This document shows, piece after piece, positions 34,016-41,889 of a stretch of DNA of 64,000 nucleotides (position 1 is its first letter; every line of letters starts with the position of its first letter). The notes under the pieces are model-generated. The model was given only the letters and a program-made list of their open reading frames with translations. It was not told the origin of the DNA and ran no database searches. Source of the stretch: Streptomyces sp. cf386 (GTDB taxonomy: Bacteria; Actinomycetota; Actinomycetes; Streptomycetales; Streptomycetaceae). Location of the stretch: positions 98,396-162,395 of the forward strand of contig NZ_FNHV01000021.1 of the NCBI RefSeq assembly GCF_900103585.1. The letters are read 5' to 3'. A program made the translations under genes and the position numbers.

Positions 34016-34488
34016 GCACGTCGACAGGTGGCACCCCGACGGGAGGCACCACGCCGGCCGAACTCCAGGCCGCCGCAGCCGACTTCACCTGGCTGCTTAA
34101 TCGCTTCGCGACCGAGACCGCCGGCGTCGTGGACGCCATCGCCGTCTCGTCCGACGGACTGCTCATCGCCGTGTCCGAACTGCGGGAGCAGGCCGACTCC
34201 GAGCGGCTCGCCGCGATCGTCTCCGGCATCACCAGCCTGGCCGCCGGCGCGTCCGGCAACTACGGCCTCGGCGGCCTCAACAAGGTCATCATCGACCTGG
34301 AGGGCGGCCATGTCCTGGTCTCCGCGATCGGCAGCGGCGCCGTGCTCGGCGTCGTCACCGACAAGGAGGCCAAGCTGGGCAACATCGCGTACGAGATGAC
34401 CGTGTTCGCCAACCGAGCCGGCGGCGCCCTCAGCCCGCAGCTCGTGCTGGAGCTGAAGAACAGCGTCGGCGCCGCGTCGGCCCGCTGA
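34012..34488 (+). CDS. cvnB: Roadblock/LC7-domain protein CvnB (second conservon)
   Basis: This 158-residue roadblock/LC7 protein has a Thr/Gly-rich lead and the fold from TWLLNRFATETAGVVDAIAVSSDGLLIAV onward. It is the expected GTPase partner of the CvnD encoded two genes downstream. The GTG at 34012 overlaps the cvnA stop by 4 bases, with GGAAGGAG upstream. Thirty-four bases separate it from cvnC. Confidence 0.92.
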   Translation: MSTSTGGTPTGGTTPAELQAAAADFTWLLNRFATETAGVVDAIAVSSDGLLIAVSELREQADSERLAAIVSGITSLAAGASGNYGLGGLNKVIIDLEGGHVLVSAIGSGAVLGVVTDKEAKLGNIAYEMTVFANRAGGALSPQLVLELKNSVGAASAR

Positions 34489-34522
34489 CCGGGGCACCCG
34501 GTCGAGAAGAACGGACAAGCCC

Positions 34523-34978
34523 ATGGCGGACGGCATCCCACCGCCGGACCCGAACGGCCCGGATCCGAACGGCCTGGATCCGAACGGTCCGGACACGGTC
34601 GGCCCCGCCTCCGCCGTGCGGCCGTTCCTGGTCACCGCCGGCCGGGTGGCGGCCGGCACCGACGGCCTGTCGATGCCCGTCGAGACCCAGGTGGTGGCCA
34701 CCGCCGAGGGTCTCGACGCACTCGACGGGCTCGCCTTCGAACGGCACGACATCGTCGCCGTGTGCCGGCTGCCGCAGTCCCTCGCGGAGATCGCGGCCCG
34801 GCTGCGGCTGCACCTGAACGTGGTGCGCGTCCTCGCCGAGGACCTGCGCGCCGCGGGGCAGTTGACGGTGCACGTGCCCGACGCCGGCATCGTCCACGAC
34901 TCTTCAGTCCTGCGCAGGGTCATCGAGGGCCTGCGTGCCATCCCCGACTCACGAGGGGTACTCAGTGACACCGACTGA
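34523..34978 (+). CDS. cvnC: DUF742 protein CvnC (second conservon)
   Basis: This 151-residue DUF742 protein has an N-terminal extension with three PNGPDPNG-like repeats (a 15-base DNA unit near 34542-34590). The conserved VRPFLVTAGRV core and winged-helix-like segment LAEIAARLRLHLNVVRVLAEDLRAAGQLTVH follow. It is an obligate conservon component of unknown biochemistry. It overlaps the cvnD start by 14 bases. Confidence 0.9.
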   Translation: MADGIPPPDPNGPDPNGLDPNGPDTVGPASAVRPFLVTAGRVAAGTDGLSMPVETQVVATAEGLDALDGLAFERHDIVAVCRLPQSLAEIAARLRLHLNVVRVLAEDLRAAGQLTVHVPDAGIVHDSSVLRRVIEGLRAIPDSRGVLSDTD

Positions 34979-35570
34979 ACCGGCCACCGTCCCCGCCGAG
35001 CGGTCGGCCGTCGTACGCCCGCCGCTGCCGGTGAAGATGGTGATATCGGGCGGCTTCGGCGTGGGCAAGACCACCACGGTCGGCTCGATATCCGAGATCG
35101 AGCCGCTGACCACCGAGGCCGCCATCACAGAGGTCGCGGCGGGCGTGGACGACCTGACCCACACCCCGCGCAAGACCACGACCACCGTGGCCATGGACTT
35201 CGGCTGCCTCACCATCGACCCCACACTGAAGCTGTACCTGTTCGGCACGCCCGGCCAGGAGCGCTTCGGCTTCATGTGGGACGACATCGTCGAGGGCGCG
35301 GTCGGCGGCCTCGTCATCGTCGACACCCGCCGCCTCGACGACTGCTACGCCGCCGTCGACTACTTCGAGCACAAGGGCATCCCCTTCGCCGTCGCCGTCA
35401 ACGCCTTCGACGGCAGGGTCGAACACACCCTGGACGAGGTCCGCTGGGCCCTCGACGTCACGGACGGCGTCCCGGTGCTGGTCTTCGACGCCCGCGAGCG
35501 GGGCTCGGTGAGGGACGCCCTCCTGGTCGTACTGGAACTGGCCCTGGCTCGCACGGAGACGCTCCGCTGA
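34965..35570 (+). CDS. cvnD: Ras-like GTPase CvnD (second conservon)
   Basis: This 201-residue small GTPase has P-loop GGFGVGKTTT, switch-II LFGTPGQERFGFMWDD and VAVNAF as the base-recognition loop. I chose the GTG at 34965, with GAGGGG upstream, giving a short leader before VKMVISGGFG. It closes the conservon. No cvnE P450 gene follows, unlike some S. coelicolor conservons. An interspersed 34-base repeat follows the stop. Confidence 0.93.
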   Translation: MTPTEPATVPAERSAVVRPPLPVKMVISGGFGVGKTTTVGSISEIEPLTTEAAITEVAAGVDDLTHTPRKTTTTVAMDFGCLTIDPTLKLYLFGTPGQERFGFMWDDIVEGAVGGLVIVDTRRLDDCYAAVDYFEHKGIPFAVAVNAFDGRVEHTLDEVRWALDVTDGVPVLVFDARERGSVRDALLVVLELALARTETLR

Positions 35571-35595
35571 GAAGGCCGTGGTTCACCGCGGGCCG

Positions 35596-35629
35596 GTGGG
35601 GGCTGGTCGCGCAGTTCCCCGCGCCCCTT
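35596..35629. repeat. 34-base interspersed Streptomyces repeat, copy 2
   Basis: This copy is identical over 34 bases to 22197-22230. It sits between the cvnD stop and the stop codon of the converging permease gene, and its last two bases are part of that permease's TAA. Confidence 0.85.
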
Positions 35630-36299
35630 ATGGGGCGCTCCTGCGCACGCCGGGAGAAACCGAGACCTTGGCCACCGCCCAAAACACCGCGAGCGTGGCC
35701 AGCGCCATCGCCGCGACCAGCGTCGCGCCGCCCACCACCTTCTCGTAGTCCTTCTGGTAGAGGCCGTCGATGATGTACCGCCCGAGGCCGCCGAAGCTGA
35801 CGTACGCCGCGATGGTGGCCGTCGAGACGATCTGGATGGCCGCCGAGCGCAGGCCGCTGAGGATCAGTGGGAGGGCGACGGGCAGTTCGACCCGGAAGAG
35901 GACCGCGGTCTCGGCCATGCCCATGCCGCGGGCGGCGTCCACGGGCGCGGGGTCGACGGAGCGCATCGCCTCGTAGGTGGTGACGAGGATGGGCGGGATG
36001 GCGAGCACCACCAGGGGGATCATCACGGGGGCCATGCCCAGGCCCAGCAGGATGAACATCAGCACCATCAGGCCGAAGCTGGGCAGCGCCCGGGCGGAGG
36101 TGGCGATGAGGGCGAGCGTGTTGCCGCCCCGCCCGGTGTGGCCGGTGAGCAGGCCGATCGGCAGTCCGACCGCGGCGGCGATGCCGAGCGCCATCAGCGT
36201 GTACTGGAGGTGCTCGGCGAGCCGCGTCGGAATGCCGTCGTAGCCCTGCCAGTGGGCGTTGTCGCTGAAGAAGGAGTTGATGAAGTTCAGGACGTTCAC
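35628..36299 (-). CDS. Glycine betaine-type ABC permease (OpuCD/OpuCB-like), second
   Basis: This is a 223-residue permease with five or six transmembrane helices and the family loop VDAARGMGMAETAVLFRVELPVALP. The GTG at 36299 overlaps the preceding permease stop by 4 bases. It is one half of the membrane channel of the quaternary-amine importer. Confidence 0.92.
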   Translation of the reverse strand: MNVLNFINSFFSDNAHWQGYDGIPTRLAEHLQYTLMALGIAAAVGLPIGLLTGHTGRGGNTLALIATSARALPSFGLMVLMFILLGLGMAPVMIPLVVLAIPPILVTTYEAMRSVDPAPVDAARGMGMAETAVLFRVELPVALPLILSGLRSAAIQIVSTATIAAYVSFGGLGRYIIDGLYQKDYEKVVGGATLVAAMALATLAVFWAVAKVSVSPGVRRSAP

Positions 36300-36982
36300 C
36301 GGGCGGCCTCCTTCACGGCGAGCGTGCGCGAGTTCTTGCGGGTGCCGCGCGGCATCCAGGGCGTCAGCAGCACACGGAGGCCGATCAGTACGGCGTCCAC
36401 GAGGATGGCGAGGACGGCCGTACCCACCACGGAGAGCCAGATCAGACGTGGCTGGTGGTAGATCATGCCGCTGTTGAGGAGGTTGCCGAGGGCTCCCGCG
36501 TTGCCGATCAGCATGCCGACGCTGACGAGGGACACGCTCGACACGCACGCCACCCGCAGTCCGGCGATGATCGCGGGCGCCGCGATCGGCAACTGCACCT
36601 GGACATAGCGTCGTACGGGTCCGAAGCCCATGGCGGTGGCGGCGGCCAGGGTCTCCTGCGGCACCGACCGCACGCCGTCCACGATCGCCGGGACGAGCAC
36701 CACCAGGCTGTAGACGGCCAGCGGGATCATCACCGTGAGTTCGCTCAGGCCGGTGTAGTCGATGAGGATGACGAAGAAGGCGAGGGAAGGAATCGCGTAC
36801 AGCACGGTCGTCACCCACAGCACGGGTGCGTACAGCCAGCGCACGCGCACGCAGAGCTGGGCGACGGGCAGCGCCACGAGCAGTCCGGCCAGCACCGGGA
36901 TCAGTGCCTCGCGCAAGTGCAGTGCGACCAGTCCGAGATAGGTGTTCTGGAGGTCGCTGGGCATGTCGAAGAGTTCGCTCAC
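36296..36982 (-). CDS. Glycine betaine-type ABC permease, first
   Basis: This 228-residue permease is related to its downstream partner, with docking loop LAAATAMGFGPVRRYVQVQLPIA and about five helices. The GTG at 36982 overlaps the ATPase stop (GTGA), so ATPase and both permeases are made in coupled fashion. I set aside a longer open frame upstream because it lies inside the ATPase gene. Confidence 0.92.
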   Translation of the reverse strand: MSELFDMPSDLQNTYLGLVALHLREALIPVLAGLLVALPVAQLCVRVRWLYAPVLWVTTVLYAIPSLAFFVILIDYTGLSELTVMIPLAVYSLVVLVPAIVDGVRSVPQETLAAATAMGFGPVRRYVQVQLPIAAPAIIAGLRVACVSSVSLVSVGMLIGNAGALGNLLNSGMIYHQPRLIWLSVVGTAVLAILVDAVLIGLRVLLTPWMPRGTRKNSRTLAVKEAAR

Positions 36983-38118
36983 GGCGCGACCTTCCGGGCC
37001 GTGTCGTCCGCGTTCCGCTCCGCGTGGGCGCCACGGATGGCCTCGCCGATGCTCTGCTGCGAGACGACCCCGGCGGCCCGCCCCTCCCCGTCCACGGCGA
37101 CGGCCCATCCGGTGGGCGAGAGCACGGCGCAGTCGAGGGCGGCGCGCAGCGAGTCCGTACCGGCCACGAACGGGCGGCCGTACGGCAGCAGTCGCCCGGC
37201 CTCGATCTCCCCGGCGGTGAGGTCCTGCGGCTCGCTCCAGCCGAGGGGCCTGCCGTCCGGGCCGGTGACGAGGAGGTAGGGGGCGTCGCCCGAGCCGGCC
37301 GCGGCGATCCGCTCGGCGGTGGCGTCGACGGCGACGATCGGCTCGGTCAACAGCTCCAGGCCCGCCGAGGGGAAGAAGGACAGCCGCCGGATGCCGCGGT
37401 CGGCACCGAGGAAGTCCTCCACGAACGCGTCGGCGGGGTGGGAGAGCAGCTCGGCGGGCGGCGCGAACTGGGCGAGATGGCCTCCGGTGCGCATCACGGC
37501 GACCATCGTGCCGAGCTTGACGGCCTCGTCGATGTCGTGGGTGACGAAGACAATGGTCTTGCCCAACTCCTCCTGGATGCGCAGGAGTTCGTCCTGCAGC
37601 CCCTTGCGCACCACGGGGTCCACGGCCGAGAACGGCTCGTCCATCAGGAGCACCGGCGGATCCGCCGCGAGCGCCCGCGCCACGCCGACGCGCTGCTGCT
37701 GACCGCCGGAGAGCTGGTAGGGGTACCGCTTGGCGAGCGCCCCGTCGAGCCCCACCCGCTCCATCAGCTCACGCGCCCGCGCCCGGGACTTCTCCTTGCC
37801 CCACCCCAGCATGCGGGGCACGGTGGCGATGTTGTCGAGGATCGTGCGGTGCTGGAAGAGACCGGCGTTCTGGATGACGTAACCCATGGACCGGCGCAGC
37901 GTGTTGACGGGCTGCTGCCGGCTGTCCACGCCGTCGATGAGGATGGTGCCCTCGCTGGGCTCGACCATCCGGTTGATCATCCGCAGCGTGGTCGTCTTCC
38001 CGCAGCCCGACGGCCCCACGAGCACGGTGATCGAGCGGTCGGGTATCTCCAGCGTCAGCCGGTCGACCGCCACCGTGCCGTCCGGATACCGCTTGGTGAC
38101 TGAATCTATCCGTATCAA
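36979..38118 (-). CDS. Glycine betaine-type ABC ATPase (OpuCA/ProV-like) with CBS region
   Basis: This 379-residue ATPase has Walker A GPSGCGKTTT, a typical LSGGQQQR signature and LLMDEPFSAVDP. A C-terminal extension (about 250-379) resembles a pair of degenerate CBS domains, which in OpuA-type transporters sense ionic strength. The start is TTG at 38118 (LIRIDSVTKRYPDG), with GAAGGG upstream, since no ATG or GTG is nearby. The longer frame to 38250 has no family similarity in its first 44 residues. The operon lacks its own binding-protein gene; the likely one is at 30067-31020. Confidence 0.92.
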   Translation of the reverse strand: MIRIDSVTKRYPDGTVAVDRLTLEIPDRSITVLVGPSGCGKTTTLRMINRMVEPSEGTILIDGVDSRQQPVNTLRRSMGYVIQNAGLFQHRTILDNIATVPRMLGWGKEKSRARARELMERVGLDGALAKRYPYQLSGGQQQRVGVARALAADPPVLLMDEPFSAVDPVVRKGLQDELLRIQEELGKTIVFVTHDIDEAVKLGTMVAVMRTGGHLAQFAPPAELLSHPADAFVEDFLGADRGIRRLSFFPSAGLELLTEPIVAVDATAERIAAAGSGDAPYLLVTGPDGRPLGWSEPQDLTAGEIEAGRLLPYGRPFVAGTDSLRAALDCAVLSPTGWAVAVDGEGRAAGVVSQQSIGEAIRGAHAERNADDTARKVAP

Positions 38119-38316
38119 AGCGCCGAATACCCTTCGGGTCTGGCAGATTTCGCCCGCTTTCGACCACGGGCCCGGCCATTGAGGGCCGAGTCTAGACGGC
38201 TTGTGTTGCGGGACTTCTGCCGGTGCGCGACGGCGCTCACTGTGCCCCACCTGTGAGTCCGCTGATTCTCACCCTCCCCTCAGGACGGCCTCAGGGATCC
38301 CCCAGAAGCGCGCCCG

Positions 38317-40329
38317 ATGGTCACTGCCATGACGACTCTCGCCCCCTCGCCCGCGCCCGTCCGGAGCACCGGCCCCCGCCGGTTGTTCACCGGCCCCCCG
38401 CAGGACCCCCGTTGGGCCCGCCCCGCGTTCTGGGCGGTGCTGGTCCTCGCCACTGCTCTGTACGCCTGGAACCTGTCCTCCGTCACCGGCAACACCTTCT
38501 ACAACGCGGCCGTCTACAGCGGCACCCAGAGCTGGAAGGCGTTCTTCTTCGGCGCGCTGGACGCCGGGAGCTTCATCACCGTCGACAAACCCCCGTTCGC
38601 GCTGTGGGCGATGGGCCTGTCGGCCCGCGTCCTCGGCTACGGCACCTGGCAGTTGATGCTGCCGATGGTCGCGGTGGGCGTCGGCTCGGTGGCGCTGCTG
38701 TACCGGATGGTCAAGCGGGACTTCGGAGTCGTCGCGGCGACCATCGCCGCGCTGGTGCTCACCCTCACCCCGATCACCGTCGCCATCAGCCGGGACACCA
38801 ACCCCGACCCGATCCTGGTCTTCCTGATGCTGCTCGGCGCCGCCGCGCTGGCGAAGTCCGTGCGCACCGGGCGGCTGATGCCGCTGGTGTGGTCGGGGGT
38901 GGCGATCGGGTTCGCGTTCAACACGAAGATGATGCAGGCGTACGTCGTCCTGCCCGCGTTCTTCCTGGTGTACCTGTGGGCCGCGAACGCCTCCCTGGGC
39001 CGGCGGATCCGCAATCTCGCCGTCGGCACGGTCGCGTTGGTGGTGAGCAGCGCCTGGTGGATGGTGGTCGTCGATCTCGTCCCCGCCTCGTCGCGCCCGT
39101 ACATCGGCGGGTCCACCGACAACACGGTCTGGGACCTGGTCATCGGCTACAACGGCTTCGGCCGGATCTTCGGGGCGAGTTCGTCGGTGGGCTCGCAGGG
39201 CAACGGCGCGAGCTTCGGCGGCGAGGCCGGGCTGTACCGGATGTTCAACGAGATCATGGGCGGCCAGATCTCCTGGCTGATCCCGTTCGCGCTGATCGCG
39301 CTCGTCGGCGGTCTGGTGCTGCGCGGCCGAGCGCCCCGGACGGACGCCAAGCGGGCGGCGCTCATGCTGTGGGGCGGCTGGTTCGTCCTGCACTACCTGA
39401 CCTTCGCCCTCGCCGAGGGCACCTTCCACCCGTACTACGTCACCGCCATGGCGCCGGGTATCGCGGCCCTGGTCGGTATCGGCGCGGTGATGCTGTACCG
39501 GGCGTTCGTGGAGGGGTCGGCGGCCAAGTGGGGTTGGGTGCTGCCGGGTGCCGTCGCCGTGAGCGCGGTGTGGGCGGTCGTGCTGCTGGAGCGGGTCTCC
39601 GGTTCCGGGACGCTGTACACCGTCGCGGAGATCGTGGTCGGGGTCGCGGGTGCGGTCGCCGTACTCGGGCTGCTCGCCGGGCGGTTCCTGAAGCGGCGGC
39701 GGCTGATCGGGGTCGCGGCGCTGGCGGCGGCCGTGGCCCTGCTGGCCGGTCCTGCCGCGTACTCGGTGTCGGCGGCGACGACCGCGAGCACCAACGGGAC
39801 CAATCCGACGGCCGGTCCGAGCACCGGTGGCGGCATGGGCGGCGGTGAGCGGCCCAGTGGCAGTGCGCCGACCGGTGCGGCGCCCAGCGGGGCCACGTCC
39901 AGCGAGAACGCCTCCGGCGAGACCGCACCGAGCGGTGACGGTCAGTCGGGCAGCAGCGACCGTACCGGTGGCGGTGGCCAGGCGGGCGGCCGCACCCAGG
40001 TCACCTCCGAGATGATCACGTACCTCAAGAAGAACCAGGACGGCGCCACCTGGCTGGTCGCGGTGGCCACCGACCAGACGGCCTCCTCGATCATCCTGGA
40101 GTCCGGTGAGCCGGTGATCTCGATGGGCGGCTGGTCCGGCAGCGACGAGGCGATGACCCTCGCCAAGCTCAAGAGCCTGGTGAAGGCGGGCAAGCTGCAC
40201 TACATCGTGATCAGCGACAGCGGCCAGGGCAGCACGAACTCCGAGATCTCGACCTGGGTCAAGAAGAACGGCACGGCGGTGAGCGACTACAGCGGGCTGT
40301 ACCGCCTGGACGCCTCCGACGTCGGGTGA
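38317..40329 (+). CDS. GT39-like membrane glycosyltransferase (ArnT/PMT fold)
   Basis: This is a 670-residue integral membrane protein with about 11 helices. The N-terminal periplasmic loop FYNAAVYSGTQSWKAFFFG... DKPPFALW and the SRDTNPDPILVF region are typical of GT39/ArnT-family transferases that use polyprenyl-phosphate sugars. A low-complexity Gly/Ser/Thr stretch (about 490-560) connects to a small exported C-terminal domain (MITYLKKNQDGATWLVAV... GLYRLDASDVG), also common in actinobacterial members. It probably glycosylates an envelope acceptor. ATG 38317 or 38329 may be the start. A very strong terminator follows. Confidence 0.88.
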   Translation: MVTAMTTLAPSPAPVRSTGPRRLFTGPPQDPRWARPAFWAVLVLATALYAWNLSSVTGNTFYNAAVYSGTQSWKAFFFGALDAGSFITVDKPPFALWAMGLSARVLGYGTWQLMLPMVAVGVGSVALLYRMVKRDFGVVAATIAALVLTLTPITVAISRDTNPDPILVFLMLLGAAALAKSVRTGRLMPLVWSGVAIGFAFNTKMMQAYVVLPAFFLVYLWAANASLGRRIRNLAVGTVALVVSSAWWMVVVDLVPASSRPYIGGSTDNTVWDLVIGYNGFGRIFGASSSVGSQGNGASFGGEAGLYRMFNEIMGGQISWLIPFALIALVGGLVLRGRAPRTDAKRAALMLWGGWFVLHYLTFALAEGTFHPYYVTAMAPGIAALVGIGAVMLYRAFVEGSAAKWGWVLPGAVAVSAVWAVVLLERVSGSGTLYTVAEIVVGVAGAVAVLGLLAGRFLKRRRLIGVAALAAAVALLAGPAAYSVSAATTASTNGTNPTAGPSTGGGMGGGERPSGSAPTGAAPSGATSSENASGETAPSGDGQSGSSDRTGGGGQAGGRTQVTSEMITYLKKNQDGATWLVAVATDQTASSIILESGEPVISMGGWSGSDEAMTLAKLKSLVKAGKLHYIVISDSGQGSTNSEISTWVKKNGTAVSDYSGLYRLDASDVG

Positions 40330-40347
40330 CGGGACATCCCAGGAGGA

Positions 40348-40387
40348 CGGCGACGGCACCATGCCCAAGGACATGGTGCCGTCGCCG
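40348..40387. terminator. Strong bidirectional hairpin terminator
   Basis: A perfect 16-base stem (CGGCGACGGCACCATG and its complement) with an 8-base loop separates the converging glycosyltransferase and apbE genes. Confidence 0.92.
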
Positions 40388-40409
40388 CTTCGGTCGCAGC
40401 TTGAGCCGG

Positions 40410-41150
40410 TTACGCCGCCCGCGCCTGTGCGGACGCCGCCGGAAAGCCCTCCGTACGGAGAACCCGCCGCTCGGCGTCCACCGCGAACACCTCGCAGCCC
40501 TCCCGCGAGGCGGCCCACTCGGCACCCTCCGCGCCCATCGCGAACGCGGCGGTCGCCACGGTGTCCGCCACGGTCAGGGAGGACGCCACGACGGACAGGG
40601 ACAGCAGCCCCGTCGCCGGACGCCCGGTGCGGCCGTCGACGATGTGGTCGCCGCGCTCGTAGCGCGCCGACGTCGCGATCGCCCCGTCGGTGAGCTCGGC
40701 CACCACGCACACCTTGTCGGCCTGCTCGGGGTGCCGTACCCCCACCCGCCAGGGCCCGCCGGAGGCGACCACGTCGCCCCCGGCGTTGAGGACGAAGCGC
40801 CGCGCTCCCGCCGCCGTCAGCAGGTCGGCGGCCCGCTGCACGGACCAGCCCTTCACCACCGCGCATGGATCGAGCCCGCGCCCAGGGAGCCGTACGTCGA
40901 ACGCGCCGCCGGTGGCGACCCGGTACTCCTCGCACAGCCCCAGCACCTCGTCGAGGTCCGCGCTGATGTCACCGCGCGCGATCTCGCCCCGGTCCAGCCG
41001 GCAGACCTCGCTGTCGGCCTTGAACGGGCTGAACCGGGCGTCGACCTCGCGCAGCCATGCGAACACGGCGTCCGCGGTCTCCTCGCCCACGTGCGCGTCG
41101 TCGACCCGCAGCGAGACCGGGAACCCCATGACGTGTTCGACTCGGTGCAT
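40410..41150 (-). CDS. apbE: FAD:protein FMN transferase (ApbE)
   Basis: This 246-residue ApbE enzyme transfers FMN from FAD to a Thr of an exported acceptor protein. The family motifs are ARFSPFKADSEVCRL, GGAFDVRLPG, DPCAVVKGWSVQRA, NAGGDVVASG and the metal-site ADTVATAAFAMG. No signal peptide is evident, so either it acts inside or a nonclassical export is used. It is two bases downstream of the double FMN-binding protein, its obvious substrate, and belongs to the same leftward operon as the ferric-reductase-like gene. Confidence 0.93.
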   Translation of the reverse strand: MHRVEHVMGFPVSLRVDDAHVGEETADAVFAWLREVDARFSPFKADSEVCRLDRGEIARGDISADLDEVLGLCEEYRVATGGAFDVRLPGRGLDPCAVVKGWSVQRAADLLTAAGARRFVLNAGGDVVASGGPWRVGVRHPEQADKVCVVAELTDGAIATSARYERGDHIVDGRTGRPATGLLSLSVVASSLTVADTVATAAFAMGAEGAEWAASREGCEVFAVDAERRVLRTEGFPAASAQARAA

Positions 41151-41152
41151 GA

Positions 41153-41869
41153 TCAGCCCTTCGCGTCGATCGCGGCCTGGAGGGACTCCTTGTAGCCGTC
41201 GCTGGTGATCGTCGCACCGGAGACGGTGTCGATGTCCGCGCTCTGTGCCTCCAGCGTCTCCGCGACCAGCTTCGGCACCGCGGCAGTCGTCTGCGGGTGG
41301 TTCGGCTGCTGGAGCATCTTCACCGAGGCGATCTTGTCGCCCTCGAAGGTCACCTGGACCTGCACGGGGCCCTTGTCGGTGTTGACCGTCGTGCCGTCGA
41401 CCGTCTGGGCCGCCGATTCGGCGGACGCCGAGGCCGAAGGAGAGGAGGCGGACGAGGACGCCGACTCCGCGTTGGCGTCGATCGCGGCCTGGAGGGACTC
41501 CTTGTAGCCGTCGCTGGTGATCGTCGCACCGGAGACGGTGTCGATGTCCGCGCTCTGTGCCTCAAGGGTCTCGGCGACCAGCTTCGGCACGGCGGCCGTC
41601 GTCTGCGGGTGGTTCGGCTGCTGGAGCATCTTCACAGCCGTGATCTTGGTCCCCGCGAAGGTCACCTGGACCTGCACGGGACCCTTGTCGGTCTGCACGG
41701 TCGAGCCCTTGACGACCGTGCTGCCGGACCCCGCATCGGCGGAGGAGGACGCCGAGGGCGTCGAGGCGGGCGCGGCGGTCTCGACGGCCGTGCCCAGGGA
41801 CGGCTCGTAGAGCCAGACCGGGACCAGACCGGCGATGCTGAGGACCAGGACGGGTATGGCGCGCTTCAC
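41153..41869 (-). CDS. Membrane-anchored protein with two tandem FMN-binding domains
   Basis: This 238-residue protein starts with one membrane helix (residues 4-20), followed by a Ser/Ala-rich linker and two FMN_bind domains. Each ends with the flavinylation motif SGATITSDGY (residues 113-122 and 217-226), where the Thr of SGAT/T would receive FMN from ApbE. The domains repeat with a period of 104 residues and are almost identical. It should pass electrons one at a time between the membrane reductase and an outer acceptor such as ferric iron or a quinone. The GTG at 41869 has GAGGAAG upstream. Confidence 0.93.
   Translation of the reverse strand: MKRAIPVLVLSIAGLVPVWLYEPSLGTAVETAAPASTPSASSSADAGSGSTVVKGSTVQTDKGPVQVQVTFAGTKITAVKMLQQPNHPQTTAAVPKLVAETLEAQSADIDTVSGATITSDGYKESLQAAIDANAESASSSASSPSASASAESAAQTVDGTTVNTDKGPVQVQVTFEGDKIASVKMLQQPNHPQTTAAVPKLVAETLEAQSADIDTVSGATITSDGYKESLQAAIDAKG
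41163..41712. repeat. Direct duplication (312-base period) encoding the two FMN-binding domains
   Basis: Copies of about 238 bases begin at 41163 and 41475. Roughly the first 90 bases of each copy are identical, and the rest differs at scattered sites. This marks a fairly recent internal duplication rather than an old two-domain architecture. Confidence 0.85.
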
Positions 41870-41889
41870 TGTGTTCTTCCTCGTCCTTC

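Noticed and set aside
38119..38250. Longer N-terminus for the betaine-type ATPase
   Set aside because: The first 44 residues show no family similarity, and the TTG at 38118 has a GAAGGG site and begins the canonical domain.
38269..40935. 888-residue minus-strand frame opposite the GT39 gene
   Set aside because: It spans two real genes and the strong terminator at 40348-40387, which no real coding sequence should contain in this context.
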